The position numbers were made by a program, and so were the translations under genes. From Methylobacterium sp. (lineage in GTDB: Bacteria; Pseudomonadota; Alphaproteobacteria; Rhizobiales; Beijerinckiaceae): DNA of 64,000 bases. The stretch lies in the NCBI GenBank assembly GCA_002928875.1, contig PERO01000004.1, forward strand, positions 124,001 to 188,000. Reading direction: 5' to 3'. The notes beneath the pieces are model-generated. The model saw nothing but the letters and a program-made list of their open reading frames with translations. It made no database searches and was not told the origin of the DNA. This document shows, piece by piece, positions 1 through 9,695 of this stretch. Each line of letters begins with the position of its first letter. Position 1 is the stretch's first letter.

Positions 1-851
1 TCTCCGAGGCGGCCGACCGGGTGCGCCGCGGCATCCGCGCGCGCCACGAGATTCCGGATTTCTCCGACCGCTCCGACGAGATCGGCCAGCTCTCCCTGTC
101 GCTGCGCGAGATGACCAGCGTGCTCTACAGCCGCATCGACGCGATCGAGCGGTTCGCCGCCGATGTGAGCCATGAGCTGAAGAATCCGCTGACATCCCTG
201 CGCAGTGCGGTCGAAACCCTGCCTCTCGCGCGCAATCCGGAGAGTCGCGAGCGGCTTCTCGCCGTCATCCTGCATGACGTGAAGCGCCTCGACCGGCTGA
301 TCACCGATATTTCCGATGCCTCGCGCCTCGATGCCGAATTGCAGCGCAGCGAAGCGGAGCCGGTCGACATCGCCGCACTGCTGCGCACCACCGTCGACAT
401 GCGCCAGGAGGTGGCGAACGATGGCGATCACCGCGTCGAACTGATCATCGAACCGGAGGAACGGCCGGTTCGCGGCCTCGTCGTGCAGGGGCATGACAGC
501 CGGCTGGTGCAGGTCTTCGATAACCTCGTCGAAAATGCGCTGTCCTTTTCGCCGCCGGGAGGCGCGGTCACCATCACGGCGCGCCGGCGCGCCGGCCGCG
601 TGGAAGTCACCGTGGAAGACGAAGGGCCGGGCATTCCCGCCCACGCGCTCGAGCGCATTTTCGAGCGCTTCTACACCGATCGACCGGATCAGGGCTTCGG
701 CCAGCATTCCGGGCTCGGTCTCGCGATCTCGCGGCAGATCGTGGAAGCGCATGGCGGCACCTTGCGCGCCGAAAACCGGGCCGGACAGGGCGAAGCCACC
801 GGCGGCGCCCGCTTCACGGTCACCCTGCCGGCCTTCTCGAGCGCTCGATGA
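1..851 (+). CDS. chvG: ChvG-type sensor histidine kinase, C-terminal part (5' end outside window)
   Basis: This is the cytoplasmic half of a membrane histidine kinase; the reading frame is open from the window edge, so the sensor and membrane parts lie upstream. The visible order is the end of a HAMP-like linker, the H-box with motif SHELKNPL (phosphoacceptor His codon at 171-173), then an ATPase domain with N-box NLVENALSF, G1 box DEGPGIP and G2 box SGLGLAIS. It is therefore an intact kinase core. Its stop overlaps the start of the HPr kinase gene by 4 bases, an arrangement typical of alphaproteobacteria, where ChvG/ChvI responds to acidity and envelope stress. The ChvG name rests mainly on this gene order, since the sensor domain is not visible. 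Confidence 0.85.
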   Translation, partial: SEAADRVRRGIRARHEIPDFSDRSDEIGQLSLSLREMTSVLYSRIDAIERFAADVSHELKNPLTSLRSAVETLPLARNPESRERLLAVILHDVKRLDRLITDISDASRLDAELQRSEAEPVDIAALLRTTVDMRQEVANDGDHRVELIIEPEERPVRGLVVQGHDSRLVQVFDNLVENALSFSPPGGAVTITARRRAGRVEVTVEDEGPGIPAHALERIFERFYTDRPDQGFGQHSGLGLAISRQIVEAHGGTLRAENRAGQGEATGGARFTVTLPAFSSAR

Positions 852-1297
852 AGGGCACCCGGGGCGATCCGCTCTATGTGCACGCGACGGCGCTGGCGAT
901 TGGCCAGGCGGGCTTTCTCATCTCCGGCCGATCGAAAGCGGGCAAGTCGCATCTCGCCGAGGCCCTGATCGCGCTGGCGCGGATCGATGGCTATCGCGGC
1001 CTCCTCGTCGGCGATGACCGCGTGGGGCTCGTGGCCGAAGGCGGTTTTATCCACGTGCTGCCGCATCCCGCGATTGCGGGGCTGATCGAGCGGCGCGGCA
1101 CGGGGATCGTTACGGTCGCGCACCAGGCGGAGGCGCAACTCCTGCTGGAGATCGCGCTGGAACCCGGGGGCCCGGTCGAACCGGCCCGCGACAGCGTCGA
1201 ACGCCTGCCCGGCCTTTTTCTGCGCCGATTCACGATCGGGGAACAACCCGAGGCGCACGTATTGTTTCCTCTTGTTGTCGCAGCGCTGACGCCATAA
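848..1297 (+). CDS. hprK: HPr kinase/phosphorylase, short alphaproteobacterial form
   Basis: It phosphorylates (and in the family dephosphorylates) the regulatory serine of HPr, linking carbon/phosphate status to the PTS relay. The protein has 149 residues, about half the length of Gram-positive HprK, because only the C-terminal P-loop domain is present; the same short form is known from rhizobia. The Walker A motif GRSKAGKS is at residues 27-34 and a GDDRVGL segment follows near residue 55. The ATG lies within the ATGA overlap with the kinase gene upstream. It is followed by a 142-base spacer before the EIIA gene, with no strong terminator in it. Confidence 0.9.
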   Translation: MKGTRGDPLYVHATALAIGQAGFLISGRSKAGKSHLAEALIALARIDGYRGLLVGDDRVGLVAEGGFIHVLPHPAIAGLIERRGTGIVTVAHQAEAQLLLEIALEPGGPVEPARDSVERLPGLFLRRFTIGEQPEAHVLFPLVVAALTP

Positions 1298-1439
1298 ATG
1301 AGCAGGTCACCGCATATGCGGCTGTCTTCGTGTCATTTGCTCTTGCCAGCGCTACGGACGGGTGCGAACGCTTGCGAAGCGACTTTCCGGAAGCGGGTGA
1401 TAACCGCGCACCGGGTCAGGCGAACGGTCAGGATCTTGA

Positions 1440-1841
1440 ATGATCGGATTGGTTTTGGTCAGCCACGGCCAGCTCGCGACGGAGTTCCGCGCAGCAATGG
1501 AACATGTGGTGGGCAAGCAAACCCAGCTCGCGGTGGTCTGCATCGGGCCGGAAGACGACATGGATGCGCGCCGGCAGGAGATCATCGGCGCGATCCACGA
1601 CGTCGATAGCGGTTCCGGCGTGGTCGTACTCACCGACATGTTCGGCGGCACGCCCTCCAACCTGGCGATATCGGCCATGAACGGCTCGAATGTCGAGGTG
1701 GTGGCCGGCATCAACCTGCCGATGCTCGTCAAGCTTGCCAAGGTTCGCGAAGGCCTTCCTCTTGCGGAAGTGGTGGTACAGGCGCAGGATGCCGGCCGGA
1801 AATACATCAATATCGCCAGCCACATCCTCGCGGGGAAATGA
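1440..1841 (+). CDS. manX: PTS EIIA component, mannose (Man) family, regulatory
   Basis: This 133-residue protein is an EIIA-Man-type phosphocarrier that would accept phosphate from HPr. The active His is His9 in the N-terminal VLVSHG segment, and the family motif TDMFGGTPSN follows near residue 65. No EIIB, EIIC or EIID transport component is nearby, so this is most likely a purely regulatory branch, as in other alphaproteobacteria. A CAGGA ribosome-binding sequence sits about 7 bases before the ATG. It ends one base before the HPr start (TGAC-ATG), implying translational coupling. Confidence 0.92.
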   Translation: MIGLVLVSHGQLATEFRAAMEHVVGKQTQLAVVCIGPEDDMDARRQEIIGAIHDVDSGSGVVVLTDMFGGTPSNLAISAMNGSNVEVVAGINLPMLVKLAKVREGLPLAEVVVQAQDAGRKYINIASHILAGK

Positions 1842-1842
1842 C

Positions 1843-2160
1843 ATGGACGGAAGCGAGCTGACCTGTCCGCCTGCGCCGGTCATCGCGGGCGCGCTTGCGC
1901 GGGAGATTCCCGTCGTCAACCGCAAGGGCCTGCATGCCCGGGCTTCCGCCAAATTCGTGCAGTGTTGCGAGCGTTTCGAGGCCGATGTGAGCGTCACGCG
2001 TTGCGGCGAGACGGTAGGCGGCACCTCGATCATGGGCCTGCTGACCCTCGCCGCCGCGCAAGGCACGACGATCACCGTGCAGGCGACCGGTTCGCAGGCG
2101 CAGGAAGCGCTGGATGCGCTGTCGGCCCTGCTGGCCAACCGCTTCGGCGAGGACGAATAG
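1843..2160 (+). CDS. ptsH: Phosphocarrier protein HPr
   Basis: HPr is the small phosphocarrier that links EI to EIIA and is the substrate of HprK. The chosen ATG gives 105 residues. The phosphoacceptor His31 lies in GLHARAS (His15 in the classical numbering), and the HprK target is Ser62 in GGTSIMGL (Ser46 classical), so both regulatory sites are intact. The roughly 16-residue N-terminal extension is longer than in enteric HPr. The frame stays open upstream inside the EIIA gene, but the ATG directly after the EIIA stop is the natural start. It is convergent with the esterase gene downstream. Confidence 0.93.
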   Translation: MDGSELTCPPAPVIAGALAREIPVVNRKGLHARASAKFVQCCERFEADVSVTRCGETVGGTSIMGLLTLAAAQGTTITVQATGSQAQEALDALSALLANRFGEDE

Positions 2161-2212
2161 GCGGCCGGTCGCCCGGCCACCCTGCTTCAGCCCGAATCAG
2201 ATCAGGCCAGGA

Positions 2213-3721
2213 TCAGACCAGGCCCCAGAGATCGGCCTGGGCAAGAAGCGTGTTCACCGCGGTGCCCGTGGGCGCCCGCCCATAGCCGAGGCTCAGCACG
2301 ACATCGCCGTCGACCGCAATCTCCACCCGCTCGATCGAGCTGAAACGCAAGCCGAAGGCATCGATCTCGCCGCTGCCACCGAAACGCGGTGACAGCGAAA
2401 GCCCTAGGCCGGATTGCAGAAGGCTGCCGAAGATGTCCTGCAGGTCATCGCTTTCGACGGCGAAACGCAGGGTATCCTGCCCGGAATCACCATAGACGAA
2501 GGTCGTGCCCGCGCCGGGCCCGGCCTGGCCCTGCAGCAATTGCTCCACGTCGAGGATGAAGAGATCATTCCCGCCGTTGCCGGAGAGGCAATCGAAACCC
2601 TGCCCGCCGATGATGACGTCGTTGCCGTTGCCGCCCGACACGATATCGTTGCCGATGTTGCCGGCCAGGAGATCGTCGCCGTCGCCGCCGCGCAGGATGT
2701 CGTTGCCGCTGCCGCCGGCGATCAGATCGTGGCCGCTGCCGCCATCCACGACATCGTTGCCGGTGCCGGCGAACACGATGTCATTGCCCCGGCCGGTCTG
2801 GATCGTATCGTTGCCGATCCCGGAAAACACGAAATCGACCCCGTTCGACCCGTTGATCCGGTCATTGCCGGCATCGGTGAAGATCACGCGGTCCGCCGTG
2901 AGCGAAGCGGCGACGAACGCGGCCTGTACGCCATGGGCGGCGCCGGTGGGATGGATGGCATCGAAGAAGGCAATCTCGTCGGCATCGAGGACCTGATCGA
3001 TGCCGGTTGGGACAGGCGTGCCGTCCGGACCGGGCGCGACGACCGGCGTCGTCGTGGTCTTGAAGCCGAAGGTTTCGCGATCCGCGCCCAGTTCCTGCGC
3101 GAGGCGGAAGATATCCACGACCACGACCTCAACGCCGAGCTGTCCAAGACTGGCCGACAATTGGCCGATCGCCGCGTTGTGGGCCTCGATGATCGCCTGC
3201 GCGCCGGCGAGCTGGGCCGGCGGCAAGGTGGCGCCGAGCGGCGTGACGGCGACGCTGGGGAGCGTGAAAAGAATAATCTGGTCGATCCCGGCCGCGAGAA
3301 GCCGCTGCGCCTCCGCGCCAATGGAGCCCACTACCTGGCCGATATAGGCGGGCACTTCCGCCGGGCTCGCCGGCGCGAAGCGGAGATAGTCGTTGTTGCC
3401 GATATTGAGCACCGCCGCGGTGCCATCCGGTGCTCCGGTAGGCGGCAGGCTTGCGAGAAACGTGCTGACCTGTGCGTTGAGATTGATGATCGGGTTCTCG
3501 CCGGGGCTGCCGTTATTCGCAGCCTCGGCGCCGCCGAAGGCGAAATTCTGTGCAGTGACGCCCAGAAGACCCGGGACGATCTCGGCATAGGTCGGGCCAT
3601 TCGAGAACCGCCCGTTCACGTAGGGCGGTGCCGGCTGGCCTGTCAGCGCGAACAGGTTGCCGTTATCCGTCAGGCTATCCCCGAAGAAAACGAGGCTCGA
3701 GAAACCCACTTTTGTCTTCAT
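2213..3721 (-). CDS. GDSL/SGNH-family esterase or lipase with C-terminal RTX calcium-binding repeats
   Basis: The 502-residue protein starts with a GDSL hydrolase domain: block I FFGDSLTDNG with nucleophile Ser16, block III NIGNNDY, and block V DAIHPTGAAH giving the Asp-His pair. From roughly nucleotides 2880 down to 2560 it carries about nine RTX nonapeptide repeats (GGxGxDxxx type, for example GGSGNDIL and GGDGDDLL), then a C-terminal tail. There is no N-terminal signal peptide, and RTX plus tail is the usual signature of type I secretion, but no type I ABC/MFP genes are in the window. The start at 3721 is chosen because GGGAGGACGTC precedes it; an upstream ATG at 3760 has a poorer site. 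The substrate (lipid, ester polymer) cannot be told. Confidence 0.87.
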   Translation of the reverse strand: MKTKVGFSSLVFFGDSLTDNGNLFALTGQPAPPYVNGRFSNGPTYAEIVPGLLGVTAQNFAFGGAEAANNGSPGENPIINLNAQVSTFLASLPPTGAPDGTAAVLNIGNNDYLRFAPASPAEVPAYIGQVVGSIGAEAQRLLAAGIDQIILFTLPSVAVTPLGATLPPAQLAGAQAIIEAHNAAIGQLSASLGQLGVEVVVVDIFRLAQELGADRETFGFKTTTTPVVAPGPDGTPVPTGIDQVLDADEIAFFDAIHPTGAAHGVQAAFVAASLTADRVIFTDAGNDRINGSNGVDFVFSGIGNDTIQTGRGNDIVFAGTGNDVVDGGSGHDLIAGGSGNDILRGGDGDDLLAGNIGNDIVSGGNGNDVIIGGQGFDCLSGNGGNDLFILDVEQLLQGQAGPGAGTTFVYGDSGQDTLRFAVESDDLQDIFGSLLQSGLGLSLSPRFGGSGEIDAFGLRFSSIERVEIAVDGDVVLSLGYGRAPTGTAVNTLLAQADLWGLV

Positions 3722-3856
3722 GACGTCCTCCCGTCTTTCCGGCTGATCGTCACTCGTCATGAGTGGCCCCGCCGATTATGGTTCAGGTGTAAACGAACGT
3801 GCGGAGGGCGCATGTCACATTTGCGTGCACAAGTCCGGGAGTGCACGGGATGGAGC

Positions 3857-3876
3857 ACATAAAGAAATCTTTATGT
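3857..3876 (+). promoter_or_regulatory. Perfect palindrome upstream of ahcY, candidate operator
   Basis: The site reads ACATAAAGA-AA-TCTTTATGT: two exact 9-base arms around a 2-base spacer. It lies about 106 bases before the ahcY ATG and just upstream of a candidate -35. ArsR-family regulators of the methionine/SAM cycle (SahR, SamR) are known in Proteobacteria; assigning this site to one of them is inference from its position before ahcY. Confidence 0.6.
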
Positions 3877-3881
3877 CTTTA

Positions 3882-3909
3882 TTGCGCGGCTGGCGAGGCT
3901 CTGCTATAG
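3882..3909 (+). promoter_or_regulatory. Candidate ahcY promoter
   Basis: TTGCGC (3882-3887) is followed after 16 bases by CTATAG (3904-3909) in a TGCTATAGG context commonly seen in alphaproteobacterial housekeeping promoters. This would leave a 5' leader of about 65 bases and place the palindrome at about -60 to -40. It is inferred from sequence only. Confidence 0.4.
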
Positions 3910-3982
3910 GCCCCTCGGCAGCGTGCGGGCAGGGGCCTGCGGCTCTTGGCGCGAGTGCCGCGCCGTCACCCGAGGAACACCG

Positions 3983-5389
<1,407 letters not shown>

Positions 5390-5398
5390 TGCGCGGCG

Positions 5399-5424
5399 CG
5401 GGCTCTCCTGAGCCCGTTTTCCCC
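5399..5424 (+). terminator. Intrinsic terminator after ahcY
   Basis: A CGGGCTC arm (5399-5405), TCCT loop and GAGCCCG arm (5410-5416) are followed by TTTTCCCC, ten bases after the ahcY stop. Confidence 0.8.
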
Positions 5425-5440
5425 ATGAAAAAAACCTGTG

Positions 5441-5466
5441 ACGCGCCCGCCTCGAAACGGGCGCGT
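5441..5466 (+). terminator. Second hairpin downstream of ahcY, possible back-up terminator
   Basis: Arms ACGCGCCCG (5441-5449) and CGGGCGCGT (5458-5466) form an exact 9-bp stem with an 8-base loop. The tail TAATTGTTT is only moderately T-rich, so termination is less certain than for the preceding hairpin. Confidence 0.45.
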
Positions 5467-5595
5467 TAATTGTTTCCTAACCTCTTCCAGCCGGACTCTC
5501 AGCCTGCTTAAAGTGCCCGGTGGGGGCATTGAAACTGATTCGCTTCCTGGTCTCGCGTGTTGATGGGCGGATGAACGCGAAGGGGTTGCCGGGGT

Positions 5596-8082
5596 ATGCA
5601 AGGGGCGTCAGCGCAGAGCGGCAGGCCAGGCGCATTCGCGCGCCGGATCGCTTGTGCCGTGGCGCTTCTCCCGGCCCTGCCGGGCGCTGCCCGCGCCTTC
5701 ACCGATCCCGAGACCGGCTTGCGCCTTTCCGGCATTTCCGCCGGGCGTCTCGATCTCACCAACGCCACGCTGGCGCTCGCCTTCGCGCTGATGGTGGTGG
5801 CGATCTACGCGACCTTCATTTCCATCCTGCACATCCGGGCCCGCAAGGCGTGGAACGACCATGCGGTGGAGGCGACCCGCGCGCTGCATGACGCGCAGGG
5901 GCACGCCACGCGGCTCGCGACCTTTCTCGCCGCCGACCGGCAGGTGATGATCGCCTGGGGCAGCCCCTCCGGAGAAGCGGAGATCGAAGGCGATCCCGGC
6001 CTCCTCCTCGAGGCGACGGCCAGCCCCCGCCTGCTCTCCTTTTCCGAATGGCTGCCGGCCGACGAGGCGCAGAGCCTCGAACGCGAGGCCTTCCGCCTGA
6101 GGCAGGAGGGCCGCTCTTTCAGCCGCGCGATCCGCACCCTGCTCGGCGAGCATGTCGAGATCGAGGGCCGGCCCGTCGCGGGCCGCGCGGTGATGGTCAT
6201 CCGGCTTCTGCGTGGCGAAAGCCTGGAAATCGCCCGCCTTCAGGATGAGCGCCGCGCCATCGACCGGATGTTCTCGCAGATGCGCGGCATGCTCGATGCC
6301 ATTCCGCAGCCGGCCTGGCTGCGCGATGCGGCGGGGCGGCTGGTCTGGGTGAACGCCGCCTATTTGCGCGCGGTGGATGCGCGCAGCGACACCGAGGCGC
6401 TCGATCGCCAGATCGAGCTGCTCGACAGCGGCGATCGCGCGGCGATCTTCGAGGAAACGACGCAGCGCGGCCAGTTCCGGGGCGCCTTGACGGCGGTGGT
6501 CGCGGGCGAACGCCGCCGCCTCGATGTGGTGGAAGTGCGCGGCGAGCAGGGCGGAGGCGGCTTCGCGCTCGACATCACCGATCTCGAGGCTGCGCGCGTG
6601 GCCCTGTCGCGCCAGATGGACGCCCATGTGCGCACGCTCGACGAATTGCCCACCGCCGTGGCGATGTTCGATCCGCGCCAGCAGCTCAGCTATTCGAACA
6701 AGGCGTTCCGCGATCTCTTCGCGCTCGATGCCGCCTACCTCGCCACCTTGCCGACCAATGGCGAGATCCTCGATCGCCTGCGCCTCAACGGGCGGCTGCC
6801 GGAAGCCACGGATTACAAGGCGTGGAAGGCCGAACTCCTGTCGCAGTTCGCCAATGTCGAGAGCGTGACCCAGGCATGGACCCTGCCGAACGGCCGGGCC
6901 CTGCGCGTGGTCATCTCGCCCAACCCGCAAGGCGGCGTCACCTATCTCTTCGAGGACGAGACCGAGCGCTTCACGCTCGCCGCCTCCTATGACCGGCTGA
7001 AGGACGCGCAATGGGAAACGCTGATGGCGCTATCCGAGGGCGTCGCGGTGTTCGGCTCGGATGGCTGCCTGCAGCTTTCGAACCCCGCCTTTGCGCGGCT
7101 CTGGCACATGCCGCCGGAGGCGCTGCAGGGGCATCCGCATATCGAGGAAGTGGCGCGCGCGAGCGACCCCTCGCTCGCCCCGCTCTGGCAGGAGATCGCG
7201 TCCCAGGTCTGCAGCCTCGCCGATGCGCGTTGCGAGCAGCAGGCCCAGGTGATGACGGCGGAGGGCCGCACGCTCATCGTCACCACCACGCCCCTGCCCG
7301 ATCGCGCGACCCTGATTGCCGCCAGCGATGTCACCGATACGGTTGAAGCCGAAAAGCGGCTGCGCGAGCACAACAAGGCGCTGGAAGATGCCGCGCGCCT
7401 GCGCACGCAATTCATCCGCTCGGTGTCCTTTGAGCTGCGCTCGCCGCTGCAGGTGGTTGTGGGCAATGCGCAGGCGCTGGCGGGCGGTGTGTTCGGCCCG
7501 CTGAGCGAGCGCCAGCAGGGCTATGCGCAGACGCTGGCGCAGGCTGCCGACGCGGTGCTGGCGCTGACCGACGACATTCTCGATCTCGCCGGCGTCGAGG
7601 AGCGGTCGATCGAACTCGCGCTCGAGCCGGTGGACATGGCCAGCGCCATCGCGGATGCGATGGAGGGCCTGAAGGACCGGCTCGGCGAGGCGAAGGTGCG
7701 CGTGGCGCTCAACATCGCCAATGGCCTGCCCGCGATCATCGCGGATCCCAAGCGCATGACGCATATTCTCTTCAACCTCATCGCCAACGCGGTCTCCTAT
7801 TCCACGACCGGTGACACGGTGCGCCTTGCGGTGCGGCGCGAGGGCCTGACGACGCTGATCGAGGTGTCGGATTCCGGCCGCAGCCCCGGCCTGGGCGACA
7901 TGGCCGGCCGGCCGGGCATCGAACGCCAGAACGCCCTGCGCTATTCCATGGCGCGCGCGCTGGTGCAGCTGCATCAGGGCACCATCACCTTCGGCGACGA
8001 CCCGAAGGGCGGGCAGGTGACGATCGTCACGCTGCCGGATCTCGGACCGGTCGAGGAACAGACCGGGCGGCTCTCCGCATGA
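5596..8082 (+). CDS. Membrane-anchored multi-PAS histidine-kinase-like sensor lacking the H-box histidine
   Basis: The 828-residue protein has an N-terminal hydrophobic segment (about 17-34, signal-like), a membrane helix at about 57-80, then three PAS-like domains (about 215-330, 335-460 and 465-580), a dimerisation helix near 600-640 and an ATPase-like domain to the end. In the H-box the expected SHELR reads SFELRSPL, with Phe612 at the phosphoacceptor position. The N-box NLIANAVSYS and a DSGRSPGLGD G1-like box are present, but the glycine-rich G2 box is not recognisable. It is therefore probably not a conventional autokinase. Related rhizobial proteins at this locus, as I recall, also lack the His. 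The stop overlaps the tsaE fusion start by 4 bases. The signal sensed is unknown. Confidence 0.82.
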   Translation: MQGASAQSGRPGAFARRIACAVALLPALPGAARAFTDPETGLRLSGISAGRLDLTNATLALAFALMVVAIYATFISILHIRARKAWNDHAVEATRALHDAQGHATRLATFLAADRQVMIAWGSPSGEAEIEGDPGLLLEATASPRLLSFSEWLPADEAQSLEREAFRLRQEGRSFSRAIRTLLGEHVEIEGRPVAGRAVMVIRLLRGESLEIARLQDERRAIDRMFSQMRGMLDAIPQPAWLRDAAGRLVWVNAAYLRAVDARSDTEALDRQIELLDSGDRAAIFEETTQRGQFRGALTAVVAGERRRLDVVEVRGEQGGGGFALDITDLEAARVALSRQMDAHVRTLDELPTAVAMFDPRQQLSYSNKAFRDLFALDAAYLATLPTNGEILDRLRLNGRLPEATDYKAWKAELLSQFANVESVTQAWTLPNGRALRVVISPNPQGGVTYLFEDETERFTLAASYDRLKDAQWETLMALSEGVAVFGSDGCLQLSNPAFARLWHMPPEALQGHPHIEEVARASDPSLAPLWQEIASQVCSLADARCEQQAQVMTAEGRTLIVTTTPLPDRATLIAASDVTDTVEAEKRLREHNKALEDAARLRTQFIRSVSFELRSPLQVVVGNAQALAGGVFGPLSERQQGYAQTLAQAADAVLALTDDILDLAGVEERSIELALEPVDMASAIADAMEGLKDRLGEAKVRVALNIANGLPAIIADPKRMTHILFNLIANAVSYSTTGDTVRLAVRREGLTTLIEVSDSGRSPGLGDMAGRPGIERQNALRYSMARALVQLHQGTITFGDDPKGGQVTIVTLPDLGPVEEQTGRLSA

Positions 8083-9695
8083 GCGCCCCGGCGGAATGGG
8101 TCCTCGACCTGCCCGACGAGGCCGCGACCATCCTCGCCGCGACACGGCTCGCAGGTGAACTCCGGGCGGGCGATCTCGTGACGCTCGGTGGCGATCTCGG
8201 CGCAGGGAAGACCACCTTCGCCCGGGCGCTGATCCGCACGGTGCTCGCCGATCCCGAGGCCGAGGTGCCGAGCCCGACCTACACCCTGCTGCAGACCTAT
8301 GAAGGTCCGCGCTTCAACATCGTCCATGCCGATCTCTATCGCATCGCCGATCCCGCCGAACTGGCCGAACTCGGCTGGGAGGATGCCGCCGAGAATGCCC
8401 TCGTGCTGGTGGAATGGGCGGAACGCGCCGGCGAGGTTCTCGCCGCCGACCGGCTCGAGGTGCATCTCGCGACCACCGGCCCCAGCGGCGCGGGGCGGCG
8501 GCTGACGATCATCGGCCATGGCAGCTTCGCCGGCCGGCTGGCCCGCGCGAGGCAGATCCAGATGCTGCTCGACCAGGCCGGGTTCGGCGATGCCCGGCGC
8601 GATTACATGTTGGGCGATGCCTCGGTGCGGGCCTATGAGCGGCTGACCGACGAGGCGACGGGGCGTCGCGGCATCCTGATGATCGCGCCGCGCCGTCCGG
8701 ATGGTCCGCCGATCCGGCTCGGCAAGCCCTATTCCGCGCTCGTGCATCTGGCGGAAAGCGTCCATGCCTTCGTCGCGGTCGGCGAAGGACTGCGCCGGGA
8801 GGGGTTTTCCGCGCCGGCGATCTATGGTGCCGATCTGGAATCGGGGCTGCTCGTCATCGAGGATCTCGGTTCGGCGCCCGTCGCCGACGCGGCGGGTCCG
8901 ATGCCGGAGCGCTACCGCGCGGCGATCGAGATGCTCGCGGCCTTGCATGCGCGCGATCTGCCGGGGCAACTGCCCATCGTGCCCGGTCAGCATCACAAGC
9001 TCGAGCGCTACGATCTCGAGGCCCTGACCATCGAGGCGGAATTGCTGCTCGACTGGTATTTCCCCTACGCCGCGAAGCGTTCGCCCAATGCCAGCGTGCG
9101 GCTTTCCTTCGTGGATCTCTGGGTCTCGGCGCTGGAACCGGTCGTGTCGGGCCCGAAAACCTGGACCCTGCGCGATTTCCATTCGCCGAACCTCATCTGG
9201 CTCGAGGATCGCGAGGGACACCGGAAGGTGGGCCTGATCGATTATCAGGATTGCGTCATGGGTCACCCGGCCTATGACGTCGTCTCGCTGGCGCAGGATG
9301 CGCGGGTCACGGTGCCCGAGGCGCTCGAACTGCAACTCGTCGCCGCCTATGTGCGGGCGAGGCGCCAGGCCGATCCCCAGTTCGACGTCGCCGCATTCAC
9401 CGCGGCCTATGCCCTGCTCGGCGCCCAGCGCGCGACGAAAATCCTCGGCATCTTCATCCGGCTCGACCGGCGCGATGGCAAGCCAGCCTATCTGAAGCAT
9501 CTGCCGCGCGTCGAGGCTTATCTCAAGCGTTGCCTTGCGCATCCGGCCTTGGCAAAGCTGAGGGGGTGGTACGAAGCGAACCTTCCCGGATTCGCTGCCC
9601 AGGCCGAGGCGATGCATGAGCGAGACGACGCGGATCACCCACGCGATGCTGCTGGCGGCGGGCCTCGGCACGCGGATGCGCCCGCTGACGGATGA
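8079..9695 (+). CDS. tsaE: Fusion of TsaE (tRNA t6A ATPase) with an AmgK-like sugar/aminoglycoside phosphotransferase
   Basis: Residues about 1-150 are TsaE, the ATPase of the threonylcarbamoyl-adenosine tRNA modification complex, with Walker A GGDLGAGKTT at 37-46 and the family segment PSPTYTL. Residues about 165-510 are an APH-fold kinase with catalytic segment LRDFHSPNLIW and metal-binding IDYQDCVMGHPAYD, closest in pattern to AmgK, which phosphorylates MurNAc/GlcNAc at the anomeric carbon. The next gene is MurU, AmgK's pathway partner, which supports that assignment. Such TsaE-kinase fusions occur in other Hyphomicrobiales. The last 27 or so residues are low-complexity and overlap the murU start by 80 bases in another frame. 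Confidence 0.92.
   Translation: MSAPAEWVLDLPDEAATILAATRLAGELRAGDLVTLGGDLGAGKTTFARALIRTVLADPEAEVPSPTYTLLQTYEGPRFNIVHADLYRIADPAELAELGWEDAAENALVLVEWAERAGEVLAADRLEVHLATTGPSGAGRRLTIIGHGSFAGRLARARQIQMLLDQAGFGDARRDYMLGDASVRAYERLTDEATGRRGILMIAPRRPDGPPIRLGKPYSALVHLAESVHAFVAVGEGLRREGFSAPAIYGADLESGLLVIEDLGSAPVADAAGPMPERYRAAIEMLAALHARDLPGQLPIVPGQHHKLERYDLEALTIEAELLLDWYFPYAAKRSPNASVRLSFVDLWVSALEPVVSGPKTWTLRDFHSPNLIWLEDREGHRKVGLIDYQDCVMGHPAYDVVSLAQDARVTVPEALELQLVAAYVRARRQADPQFDVAAFTAAYALLGAQRATKILGIFIRLDRRDGKPAYLKHLPRVEAYLKRCLAHPALAKLRGWYEANLPGFAAQAEAMHERDDADHPRDAAGGGPRHADAPADG

Noticed and set aside
1298..1439. Small gene between hprK and the EIIA gene
   Set aside because: A short frame starts right after hprK, but it runs into the EIIA gene in another frame, has no ribosome-binding site and no recognisable pattern. 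The stretch also holds a 12-bp palindrome (1310-1321) of no clear meaning.
2560..2880. Regular short repeats that could suggest a CRISPR or satellite
   Set aside because: They are the coding repeats of the RTX nonapeptides of the esterase; period and residues fit the protein.
3911..3982. Possible SAH riboswitch in the ahcY leader
   Set aside because: The leader is G+C-rich and can fold, but I do not see the conserved SAH-riboswitch core (GAGGAGCGCUGC with a pairing AGGCUCG) in the right order. The palindrome upstream explains control better.
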